A stretch of DNA of 64,000 nt, from NCBI RefSeq assembly GCF_039541855.1, contig NZ_BAABHA010000004.1, positions 186,001-250,000 of the forward strand, in the 5' to 3' direction. The translations under genes were made by a program, and so were the position numbers. The notes beneath the pieces were generated by a model that was given only the letters and a program-made list of their open reading frames with translations, searched no databases and was not told the DNA's origin. This DNA comes from Solirubrum koreensis. GTDB lineage: Bacteria; Bacteroidota; Bacteroidia; Cytophagales; Hymenobacteraceae. Below are positions 42,096-49,872 of the stretch, piece by piece. Numbering within the stretch: the stretch's first letter is position 1; every line of letters starts with the position of its first letter.

Positions 42096-43427
42096 CTACA
42101 GCTGGTTGGAGAGGTACTCGTGAATGCCGCGGGCGGCTACTTTGGCTTCGGCGGCGGCATTCACTACTTCGGCACCGCCGTTCAGGGCGTCGCCGGAGGC
42201 GAAATACTGTGGGTTAGTGGTTTGACCGGTGCGGGCATCGGCCACAATGCGGCCTTTGCTGTCGGTTTGCAGGCCGGGAATCAGGCTCAGAAACTGGGTT
42301 TGCTTGGATTGGCCGGTGGCTTTAATGACCATGTCGCAGGGTTCCACAAACTCACTGCCGGGCACAATCTGCACCTGCCCTTCCTGAATAGCGGTGCGAA
42401 TGAATTTCACTCCCTCCACCTTGCCGTTGCCCACAATTTCAACCGGGGCCACGTTGAATAGGCCCTTCACGCCCACGCCCTTGGCCAGGTCGTACTCGAA
42501 GTCGTAGGCGCCCATTTCCTCCTTGCCGCGGCGGTACGCCAGAATCACATCTTCGGCGCCCATTCGCGACGATTCCGAGGCGGCGTCCATGGCGGTGTTG
42601 CCGCCGCCCAGCACGATTACCTTTTTGCCCACGGCCACGTGATGATGCTGTACCCGCAGCTGCTCGATAAATTCTACGGCCCCAATGCAATTATCCCGCT
42701 CCTCCCCCGGTAGCAGCAAAGCATTGGTGCGCCCTAGCCCGATGCCGAGGAAGATGGCGTCGTACGTTTTTTCCAGCGCCTGCAGTTCCTCACGCGAGTT
42801 GATGGGCTGGTTGTAGTGCACCTTGTAGCCAAACTGCGACTCCAGGTACTCCATTTCCGCCAGCGTCTCGGCGTTGGTGATTTTGTAAGGAGCTACCCCG
42901 TACAGCGTCAGGCCGGAGGGCTGGGCTTTGGCCTCGAACACGTCCACTTCGTAGCCCAAGGCCCGCAGCTCGCAGGCTGCCGAAATACCTGCTGGCCCGG
43001 CGCCAATCACGGCCACCTTGCGCCCATTCGGTGTGCCAGGTCCGAACAGCTTTTTGCCGCTGTCGATAACCTTGCGCGTGGCGTGGCTCTGCAACCGCCC
43101 GATTTCAATGGGCTTCTGCTCGTTCAGGTTGTACACGCAGGCGCCTTCGCAGAGCACCTCGGTGGGGCACACTTTGCCACAGGCGTTGCCGAAGTAGTTG
43201 GCCTCGTAAATGGTTTTGGCCGCGCCGGTGGTATTGCCGGTATTAATCTGCCGGATGAACTGCGGAATGTCGATGCCCGAGGGACAGGCCTTGATGCAGG
43301 GCGCATCGAAGCAGAACAGGCACCGGGAGCTTTCGTACAGCGCCTCGGTGTTGCTCATCAGGGGCTTGATCTGAGCAAAATTCAGATCAAACTCCTGCTC
43401 GGTGGTGGGAGTTTGGTACTCAGCCAT
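42096..43427 (-). CDS. preT: Dihydropyrimidine dehydrogenase (NAD+), PreT subunit
   Basis: A 443-residue FAD/Fe-S subunit that passes electrons from NADH to PreA. The N-terminal cysteine-rich domain has CLFCFDAPCIKACPSGIDIP and GNACGKVCPTEVLCEGAC. The FAD motif VAVIGAGPAGISAACEL follows, then the NAD(P) motif VIVLGGGNTAMDAA; the closing region QTDSKGRIVAD...ASGDALNGG is typical of glutamate-synthase small-subunit-like flavoproteins. Length matches the family. It lies 105 bp after the small membrane-protein gene. Confidence 0.95.
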   Translation of the reverse strand: MAEYQTPTTEQEFDLNFAQIKPLMSNTEALYESSRCLFCFDAPCIKACPSGIDIPQFIRQINTGNTTGAAKTIYEANYFGNACGKVCPTEVLCEGACVYNLNEQKPIEIGRLQSHATRKVIDSGKKLFGPGTPNGRKVAVIGAGPAGISAACELRALGYEVDVFEAKAQPSGLTLYGVAPYKITNAETLAEMEYLESQFGYKVHYNQPINSREELQALEKTYDAIFLGIGLGRTNALLLPGEERDNCIGAVEFIEQLRVQHHHVAVGKKVIVLGGGNTAMDAASESSRMGAEDVILAYRRGKEEMGAYDFEYDLAKGVGVKGLFNVAPVEIVGNGKVEGVKFIRTAIQEGQVQIVPGSEFVEPCDMVIKATGQSKQTQFLSLIPGLQTDSKGRIVADARTGQTTNPQYFASGDALNGGAEVVNAAAEAKVAARGIHEYLSNQL

Positions 43428-43532
43428 AAGGCGGCTTTGGTTGCAGAAAAGGAAGGAGAATATTATGCAGCACAGCCGGGATGTTCCGACTACACTGCAT
43501 GATTTGTTGCTGTTAGCGCAGGTTCAAGCTGG

Positions 43533-43850
43533 TTAGCTGACCATCATGTAAGCAAGGCCTAATCCAACCAGTCCCAGCCCAAGGAGGATGACGCCCAAAA
43601 TCAGATTGGCATAGCCGACGTCTTTCTTCTCGGTGTCGCCACTCCGTCGGGCCAGCTGGAAACCACGCCAGGTCAAGAATAAGCCGACAGCACTAAGGGG
43701 GAGCAAAAGCAGCAAGCCCAGTCGAGATACAAAAGGCACGACAAAGCCCAGCAGCAGCAAAACAAACGGCGTAGCGTAGCAGTAAGTCGCTCTTTTGTAA
43801 CAGGCTATAATATCTGCTCTACTTGGTACTGCTGGCGTTTCGGGCTCCAT
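43533..43850 (-). CDS. Small three-helix membrane protein of unknown function in the pyrimidine catabolic cluster
   Basis: A 105-residue protein with three predicted transmembrane helices (FVLLLLGFVVPF, LLLLPLSAVGLFL, ANLILGVILLGLGLVGLGLAYM) and short charged loops (RRSGDTEKKD). The N-terminal cytoplasmic part contains a Cys and several Tyr. The start codon directly abuts the beta-ureidopropionase stop with no gap, so it is probably translationally coupled. The topology resembles small DUF4190-like proteins, but no firm family was recognised and no function is proposed. Confidence 0.75.
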   Translation of the reverse strand: MEPETPAVPSRADIIACYKRATYCYATPFVLLLLGFVVPFVSRLGLLLLLPLSAVGLFLTWRGFQLARRSGDTEKKDVGYANLILGVILLGLGLVGLGLAYMMVS

Positions 43851-44717
43851 TTACAGCTCCACCAGCTTTTCGTACGTCTCCGGGCGACGGTCGCGGAAGA
43901 ACTGCCAGGTGGCGCGCACCTCGTCAATCATGTCCAGGTCGAACTCCGATACCAGCAGCTCGTCTTTGTACTCGTCGGCCTGCGCAATGATTTGGCCGCG
44001 TGGGTCCACGAAGTACGAGGTGCCGTAGAAGCGGCCCAGGTTCCAGGGTTTCTCCTCCCCCACCCGGTTGATGCAGCCCATGAAGTAGCCGTTAGCGGCC
44101 GCGTGCGCGGGTTGCTCTAGCTTCCAGAGATACTGCGAGAGGCCAGCCACCGTGGCCGAAGGATTGTACACAATTTCAGCGCCGTTTAGGCCCAGCACGC
44201 GGGCGCCATCGGGGAAGTGCCGGTCGTAACAGATGTACACGCCCACCTTGGCGTACTTGGTCTGAAACACCGGGTAGCCCAGGTTCCCGGGCTTGAAGAA
44301 GTACTTTTCCCAAAAGCCGGAAGTATGGGGAATGTGGTTCTTGCGGTACTTGCCCAGGTAGGTGCCGTCGGCGTCAATCACCGCGGCGGTGTTGTAAAGG
44401 AAACCGGCCTGCTCCTTCTCGTACACCGGCACAATAATGACCATGTTGTACTTCTTGGCGTACTCGGCCATGCGCTCCGTAGTGGGGCCCGGCACCGATT
44501 CGGCCGAAGCGTACCACGCCTTGTCCTGGCCGGGGCAGAAGTACGGGGTGTTGAAGATTTCCTGCAGGCAAAGTATCTGAACGCCTTGCCGACCGGCCTC
44601 CTCAATCAAAGGAATGTGCTTTTGCACCATGGCTTCCTTGATTTCCTCAATCGTGCCTTCGCCTTCGGTCATCGGCAAGCTCATCTGGATCAGGCCAGAT
44701 TTAACAATTCTTGGCAT
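43851..44717 (-). CDS. Beta-ureidopropionase / N-carbamoyl-beta-alanine amidohydrolase (nitrilase superfamily)
   Basis: A 288-residue nitrilase-fold enzyme hydrolysing N-carbamoyl-beta-alanine (or the 2-methyl analogue) to the beta-amino acid, CO2 and ammonia. The catalytic triad is complete: Glu53 (LCLQEIFNTPYF), Lys126 (KYRKNHIPH) and Cys163 (YICYDRHFPDGAR). The sequence is of the beta-ureidopropionase branch (HTSGFWEKYFFKPGN, NRVGEEKPW). It performs step three after PreTA and the hydantoinase. The 248-bp gap to the hydantoinase gene contains an inverted repeat element. Confidence 0.93.
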   Translation of the reverse strand: MPRIVKSGLIQMSLPMTEGEGTIEEIKEAMVQKHIPLIEEAGRQGVQILCLQEIFNTPYFCPGQDKAWYASAESVPGPTTERMAEYAKKYNMVIIVPVYEKEQAGFLYNTAAVIDADGTYLGKYRKNHIPHTSGFWEKYFFKPGNLGYPVFQTKYAKVGVYICYDRHFPDGARVLGLNGAEIVYNPSATVAGLSQYLWKLEQPAHAAANGYFMGCINRVGEEKPWNLGRFYGTSYFVDPRGQIIAQADEYKDELLVSEFDLDMIDEVRATWQFFRDRRPETYEKLVEL

Positions 44718-44780
44718 TGTGGGTACGCGGTTATTTGGTTGGGGAAAAGAGTTTCGATGAGTGTGCTAGAAGCTAATTCT

Positions 44781-44930
44781 AGCTCCCCTTCTTCTTTTAA
44801 GGAGGGGTGGCCGCAGGCCGGGGTGGTGAGGCTAGGGCTAGAAGTTTAGAGCTATAAACAGTTGAGGTATCGATTAACGATTGTCAACCACCCTGCCCTT
44901 CGGGCACCCCTCCTCATCTGAGGAGGGGAA
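44781..44930. repeat. Pair of inverted GC-rich intergenic repeats
   Basis: A unit at 44781-44827 (pattern CTCCCC-T-rich-GGAGGGGTG-CC-GGGGTGGT) is matched by an inverted unit at 44887-44930. Each unit is itself partly palindromic (CCCTCC/GGAGGG). The same general pattern recurs at 52307-52496. It resembles REP/BIME-like or non-autonomous miniature elements. It sits between the hydantoinase and ureidopropionase genes. Confidence 0.8.
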
Positions 44931-44965
44931 CTAACTCCTAGCTTCTCACTCCTAGCTCCTATAAG

Positions 44966-46342
44966 TTAGTAAATCGTTGGGCCTCTTTTGATAAACTGTC
45001 CGTAACCGCGCTCCACTTTGGTTACGCCATCGTGCACGGCTACCTGGCCGCGCAGCAGCACGGTCTCTATTTTGCCTGTTAGCTCCCAGCCTTCGTAGCC
45101 CGAGTAGTCCACGTTCATGTGGTGCGTATCGGCCGAAATGGAGTGTTTTTTCACGGGGTCAAACAGCACCAGATCCGCGTCGGCACCGATGCTGATGGTG
45201 CCTTTGCGCGGAAACATGCCGAAGATTTTGGCGGCGTTGGTGCTGGTTATCTCCACGTATTTCTGCAGGCTGATGCGGCCTTTGTTCACACCCTCCGAAA
45301 ATAGCAGCTCCATGCGGTGCTCTATAGCGGGGTGGCCGTTCGGAATTTTCGAGAAGTCCTCGGCGCCCATTTTCTTCTGCTCCCACATGAAGGGGCAGTG
45401 GTCGGTTCCTACCACCTGCACGAGGCCTTGATTAATACCGGCCCAAAGTGTTTCCTGGTCCTTTTTCTCCCGCAGCGGCGGCGACATCACCCATTTAGCT
45501 CCCTCAAATTCATCGCCGTACAGCGAGGCATCGAGCAACAGGTATTGAATGCAGGTTTCCACGAACACGCGCTGGTTGCGCTCGGTAGCACGGCGCACCT
45601 GGTTGAGTGCGCCCTCGCAGGTAAGGTGCACGATGTAGGCGTTAACGCCGGTGTAGTTGGCAATGTCCGCGAAACGGCCGGAGGCTTCGGCTTCGGTTAC
45701 TTCGGGCTGCGAGAGGTAGTGGTAGCGCGGCGTGAGCTTGCCCGCGGCCCGGTGCTGGGCAATGAGCGTGTCAATCATGTCGCCGTTGGTAGCGTGGGCC
45801 GTTACCAAGCCGCCGTGTTTGCGCACTTCCTGCATCAGTCCCACCATTTGCGCATCGTCGATCATGAGCGCGCCCTTGTAGGCCATGAAGGTCTTGAAGG
45901 AAGTAATGCCCTCGGCCACCATGTCCTTGATTTCTTCCTTGGTACTGGGGTTGAAATCGGTCACGGCCATGTGGAAGCCGTAGTCGCCCACGGCGGTGCC
46001 GGTGGCGCGGCCTTGCCACTCGGTTAGGGCTTCGCGCAGGCTGTGTCCCTGCTTTTGCAGCACAAAATCGATGACGGTGGTGGTGCCGCCGTGCAGCGCA
46101 GCGCGGGTACCGGTTTCGTGGGTATCGGAGCTGAAAGTACCCATGAACGGCATGTCCAGGTGCACGTGCGGGTCGATGCCGCCCGGTACCACAATTTTGC
46201 CCGTGGCGTCGATGACCTGATCGGCTTGCACCGGCAAATCCCGCCCGATGGCAACGATGGTTTCGCCGTCAATCAGGATGTCGCACACGCTGTCGGAATC
46301 GGCCGTAACTACGCGGCCGTTTTTGATGAGCAAAGACGCCAT
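44966..46342 (-). CDS. Dihydropyrimidinase / D-hydantoinase
   Basis: A 458-residue cyclic amidohydrolase opening dihydrouracil or dihydrothymine to the carbamoyl-beta-amino acid. Metal ligands are visible: His59 and His61 in GGIDPHVHLDMPF, and the carboxylated Lys150 in SFKTFMAYK. GTDHCPFMWEQK with the catalytic-site Asp follows, and NGHPAIEHRM is typical. ATG 46342 gives MASLLIKNGRVVTADS, the family N-terminus; a longer frame adds three residues. A Bacteroidota-type promoter lies 30-60 bp upstream, so this gene may start its own transcript. Confidence 0.95.
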   Translation of the reverse strand: MASLLIKNGRVVTADSDSVCDILIDGETIVAIGRDLPVQADQVIDATGKIVVPGGIDPHVHLDMPFMGTFSSDTHETGTRAALHGGTTTVIDFVLQKQGHSLREALTEWQGRATGTAVGDYGFHMAVTDFNPSTKEEIKDMVAEGITSFKTFMAYKGALMIDDAQMVGLMQEVRKHGGLVTAHATNGDMIDTLIAQHRAAGKLTPRYHYLSQPEVTEAEASGRFADIANYTGVNAYIVHLTCEGALNQVRRATERNQRVFVETCIQYLLLDASLYGDEFEGAKWVMSPPLREKKDQETLWAGINQGLVQVVGTDHCPFMWEQKKMGAEDFSKIPNGHPAIEHRMELLFSEGVNKGRISLQKYVEITSTNAAKIFGMFPRKGTISIGADADLVLFDPVKKHSISADTHHMNVDYSGYEGWELTGKIETVLLRGQVAVHDGVTKVERGYGQFIKRGPTIY

Positions 46343-46372
46343 TAATAGCAATTAAAAGGGGAAGCCAGACGG

Positions 46373-46403
46373 AAAATATAGGCATTCCAAAGACGAAATG
46401 CAA
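46373..46403 (-). promoter_or_regulatory. Bacteroidota-type promoter of the dihydropyrimidinase gene
   Basis: On the minus strand, TTG (46403-46401), a 20-bp spacer, then TATATTTT (46380-46373). The -7 octamer is identical to that proposed for the exopolysaccharide locus. The start codon is 30 bp further on. Confidence 0.55.
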
Positions 46404-46500
46404 CTATTAAAACCTTCCCTATCCTACTTAAATAAAAACAGCCTTAGCACCACCAGTTAATGCCGGCATTTCCAATTTCGGCCTACCGACCTTGCTGCTT

Positions 46501-48288
46501 TCAGAAATTAGCAGCTTCTGGAATTGCAGGCACGTTTTTTCCTTGCTTTTGTACCTGCCATCGATAAAACAGAAAATAGCTGACGTAGGCCACTGCAAAC
46601 CCGGTAAACCACGACAGCGTGTACAAGAAGCCCAGTGCCGGCACCCAGTACCCAACCAAGGCGGTGCCCACGCCTAAAGCCAGGGCAGCCATAGCCGCAG
46701 GGTTGAATCCGCTGCCGCCGTAACTGTACTCCCCGTTCGGCCGGTAGAGGTCGGGCAGGTTCAGGTTGCGGCGGCGGATGGTGAAATAATCGCAGAGCAG
46801 AATGCCCAGTACTGGCCCGAGCAAGCCGCTGATGAAGGTGAGGATGCCGCTGATTTCATCCATCAGCCACCACGGGCAAATCAGGATGCCAATGATGCCG
46901 GCCAGCACACCGCCGGTTCGGAAGCTGATGCGACCGGGCAGCAGGTTGGCAAAAGCATTGGCCGGAGCAATAACGTTGGCCGCAATGTTGGTGCTAAGCG
47001 TGGCCACCAGCATTGCCAACTGCGCTACCACTACCACCCACGGGTTATCGAACCGAGCCAGAAACGACACCGGGTCCCAGGGGGCATCGGCCGCCACCAG
47101 CAAATCGGGGAACAGCAGCACGGTGGCGCAGGTCACGAAAATACCCACGAACGAGTACAGCACCATAGTGCCCGGCAGGCCTAAAAACTGCCCGGCCACC
47201 TGGTCACGCTGGCTGGCCGCGTAACGGGTAATGTCGGCAATGCTCAACGACATGGTGGCCCAAAAACCAACCATAGCCGTAAGCCAAAGCAGGTATTGCC
47301 AGAGTTTGGAGCCCAAACTAGCCTCGGTTCCGGCCACGGTTACGGCGGCTTCACTGGAAGTATAGTAACCGCCCTTAGCAGCCGGCGCGCGGTACTGCAC
47401 TTTTAGGTTAGCGGCGGCAGCCAAAGTGTTTTCCGGGTTTTCACTCAGCTTTTGCAGCGGTAGTGCCTGCCCTTCCTGCACCGGCATCCAGGGTGTGGTT
47501 ATGGCCTTTCCGGCACCTACGGCAGGTACAATAACCCGGTATTCGGTGGCTTTGGGCTGGCCGTCGGCGCCGTGCAAGGGCGTTGGCTGCAGCACCAACT
47601 GCCCCAATTCGGCATCGGACCTCACCACGGCAGCCGATTGGCTGAGTTGAACGCCCTGGGCCAGCACATCGGCGAAACCACCGGTGCGCGTTACGCCCCA
47701 GCCGATCAGCACAAGCCCCATCAGGATTAGAAAGGGGGCAGACAGGTTCTCCAGCCACTTAATGCTTTCGGAGCCGCTCCAGATAAAGTAGATGTTGATC
47801 AGCCAGAACACCCCGAAGCAGACGAACTTAGGTGCATCCAACTCGAACGTGGCCGATTGGCCGGTTACCGCATTCCAGATGGCGTAAATAGCCAAGCCAC
47901 CAATCCAGGTTTGCACCCCAAACCAGCCGCAGGCCACCACGGCCCGCACCAGCGCGGCAATGTGAATGCCGTTCGTGCCAAACGCCGCCCGGCCTAGCAC
48001 CGGAAACGGAATGCCGTATTTCACCCCGGCATGGCCGTTCAGCACCATGGGCACGGTGATGATGAGGTTGGCTACGGCAATGATTACCAGCGCCTCCAGC
48101 CAGCTTAAGCCGGCCCGAATCATGTACGAGGCCAGCAAATACGTGGGAATGCACACGGCCATACCCACCCACAGCGCTGCCAGGTGCCATTTGTTCCAGG
48201 TACGCAGGCGCGGCGGAACCGGCGCCAAATCGGCGTTGTACAACCGCGACCCGGTCACGTCTTCGTGCAGCTCAACGATGTCGGCCAT
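46501..48288 (-). CDS. NCS1-family nucleobase:cation symporter with a large inserted loop
   Basis: A 595-residue permease with 12 hydrophobic segments of the NCS1 family, which imports uracil, hydantoin, allantoin or cytosine with H+ or Na+. Family features include NKWHLAALWVGMAVCIPTY, KYGIPFPVLGRAAFG, ACGWFGVQTWIGG and MSLSIADITRYA. Typical length is about 490. The excess is one polar insertion at about 212-325 between IGWGVTRTGGFADVL and LWQYLLWLTAMVGFWATMS, rich in Gln, Pro and Ala, with beta-like repeats. The location inside the pyrimidine genes makes uracil, thymine or dihydropyrimidine the likely substrate. Confidence 0.93.
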   Translation of the reverse strand: MADIVELHEDVTGSRLYNADLAPVPPRLRTWNKWHLAALWVGMAVCIPTYLLASYMIRAGLSWLEALVIIAVANLIITVPMVLNGHAGVKYGIPFPVLGRAAFGTNGIHIAALVRAVVACGWFGVQTWIGGLAIYAIWNAVTGQSATFELDAPKFVCFGVFWLINIYFIWSGSESIKWLENLSAPFLILMGLVLIGWGVTRTGGFADVLAQGVQLSQSAAVVRSDAELGQLVLQPTPLHGADGQPKATEYRVIVPAVGAGKAITTPWMPVQEGQALPLQKLSENPENTLAAAANLKVQYRAPAAKGGYYTSSEAAVTVAGTEASLGSKLWQYLLWLTAMVGFWATMSLSIADITRYAASQRDQVAGQFLGLPGTMVLYSFVGIFVTCATVLLFPDLLVAADAPWDPVSFLARFDNPWVVVVAQLAMLVATLSTNIAANVIAPANAFANLLPGRISFRTGGVLAGIIGILICPWWLMDEISGILTFISGLLGPVLGILLCDYFTIRRRNLNLPDLYRPNGEYSYGGSGFNPAAMAALALGVGTALVGYWVPALGFLYTLSWFTGFAVAYVSYFLFYRWQVQKQGKNVPAIPEAANF

Positions 48289-48330
48289 GATATGCTGCGA
48301 ATTAAGGCTGTGAGGAACGGGCTGCGGCTG

Positions 48331-49683
48331 TTAATGCACGTGCTGGTCGGCGATGCGCAGGGCCTGGGAAATAATGTCGAGGCCTTCGTCGAGTTCGTCT
48401 TTGGTAATGTTGAGCGGCGGCGCAATGAAAATGTAGTTCCAGCGCACGAAGGTGTACATGCCTAATTCCTTGATCTTGGCCGCCACTTGGTTCATGATAG
48501 CCATTTGATCGGGCGAGGCATTCCACGGAGCCATCGGTTCTTTGGTCTGGCGGTTTTTCACCAGCTCCAGGCAGCCGAACAGGCCCGTGTTGCGCCAGTC
48601 GCCGATGCTGGGGTGCTGGGCCATCATATCGCAAATGCGGGCGTCGAGGTATTTACCCAGTTCCTGCACGTTTTCCAGCATGTTTTCCTCCTCGTAAATG
48701 TCGAGCACGGCCACTGCGGCGGAGCAGGAAACGGGGTGGGCCGAGTACGTGAGGCCCAGCGGCAAAGGCCGGTCGTCGAAGTGCTGGGCAATTTTCTCGT
48801 CCACCATTACCGCGCCCAACGGCAGGTAGCCGGCCGTAATGCCCTTGGCCATGCACATCAGGTCCACTTTTACGCCGTGGTGGTCAGAGCCGAACCACTT
48901 GCCGGTGCGGCCGAAACCGCTCATTACTTCATCGGCAATGAGCAGGATGCCGTGCTTGTCGCAGATTTCGCGCACCCGCTTCCAGTAGCCGGGCGGGTAC
49001 TTAATGCAGCCCGAGGTACCCGACTCGCCCTCCATAATCACGGCCGCCACGCTACCGGGGTTTTCGTAGCCGATGATGCGCTCCATGGCCGCAGAGGCTC
49101 GTTCGGCGCACTGTTCCGGGGTTTCCGAATACCAGGGGCAGCGGTAGAAATACGGGTTTTCCACGTGCACCACGTTGGGCATGGCCTGACTGTCCACGGC
49201 AAAGCGGCGCGGGTCGCCACCGGCACTCATTGCCCCGTAAGAAGCCCCGTGAAACGACTGGTACAACGTTACAATTTTGTGGCGTCCGGTGTACACCCGC
49301 GCCAGCTTAATGGCGTTTTCAATGGCCTCTGCCCCGCCCAGCGTAAAGAAGGCTTTGGTGAGGTTGAGAGCTGTTATTTCGGCCAGCCGCTTGCCCAAAT
49401 CCCCTCGGGCCTTGGTAATCATACCGGGATACACGTAGCTCAACTCGCGCATTTGCGCGGCCACGGCCTCGGTTACCTTTTGGTTGCCATGGCCGATGTT
49501 CACGTTCATCAGCTGGGAGCTGAAATCGATATAGCGTTTCCCGTCCCGGTCCCAGAGGTACACCCCTTCGGCGCGCTCGGCGCTAATAGGATTTAAACCC
49601 GCCTGTTTCGACCAGGAAAATAGCGTATGGTCGAGATTATCCCGCAGGATTTGCTCCTTGTCGGTGTCGGTGTATGTTTCCAT
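48331..49683 (-). CDS. Class III aminotransferase, probable beta-alanine/beta-aminoisobutyrate transaminase
   Basis: A 450-residue PLP enzyme of the omega-aminotransferase group. Features are FFTLGGAEAIENAIKLARVYTG, YQSFHGASYGAMS, Asp251 in LLIADEVMSGFGRTG and the Schiff-base Lys280 in CMAKGITAGYLPLGAV. ATG 49683 is chosen; the upstream frame adds 11 hydrophobic residues. Given its neighbours it should convert beta-alanine or 3-aminoisobutyrate to malonate or methylmalonate semialdehyde. A hairpin lies 27 bp upstream. Amino acceptor (pyruvate or 2-oxoglutarate) not determinable. Confidence 0.92.
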   Translation of the reverse strand: METYTDTDKEQILRDNLDHTLFSWSKQAGLNPISAERAEGVYLWDRDGKRYIDFSSQLMNVNIGHGNQKVTEAVAAQMRELSYVYPGMITKARGDLGKRLAEITALNLTKAFFTLGGAEAIENAIKLARVYTGRHKIVTLYQSFHGASYGAMSAGGDPRRFAVDSQAMPNVVHVENPYFYRCPWYSETPEQCAERASAAMERIIGYENPGSVAAVIMEGESGTSGCIKYPPGYWKRVREICDKHGILLIADEVMSGFGRTGKWFGSDHHGVKVDLMCMAKGITAGYLPLGAVMVDEKIAQHFDDRPLPLGLTYSAHPVSCSAAVAVLDIYEEENMLENVQELGKYLDARICDMMAQHPSIGDWRNTGLFGCLELVKNRQTKEPMAPWNASPDQMAIMNQVAAKIKELGMYTFVRWNYIFIAPPLNITKDELDEGLDIISQALRIADQHVH

Positions 49684-49709
49684 TTTTGGTTGTAGGGAAA
49701 GGGCAATTA

Positions 49710-49732
49710 AAAGCACGCGTTAAACGTGCTTT
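49710..49732. promoter_or_regulatory. 8-bp inverted repeat upstream of the aminotransferase gene
   Basis: AAAGCACG (49710-49717) and CGTGCTTT (49725-49732) flank a 7-base loop in the 5' region of the aminotransferase gene. It is a candidate operator or attenuating hairpin, as no dedicated regulator gene was found in the cluster. Confidence 0.45.
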
Positions 49733-49872
49733 ATCATGAAGCGAAAAATCACAAATTCAGCCAGTACTTATTGCGGAAATCAGCCGGGTACGAATGCAGG
49801 AATTAGTTGGAAAGCGAAAATTTAATTCCAGCCGCCAAGATTCGCATGACGCGCTAATTCGCGGTCTAGCTT

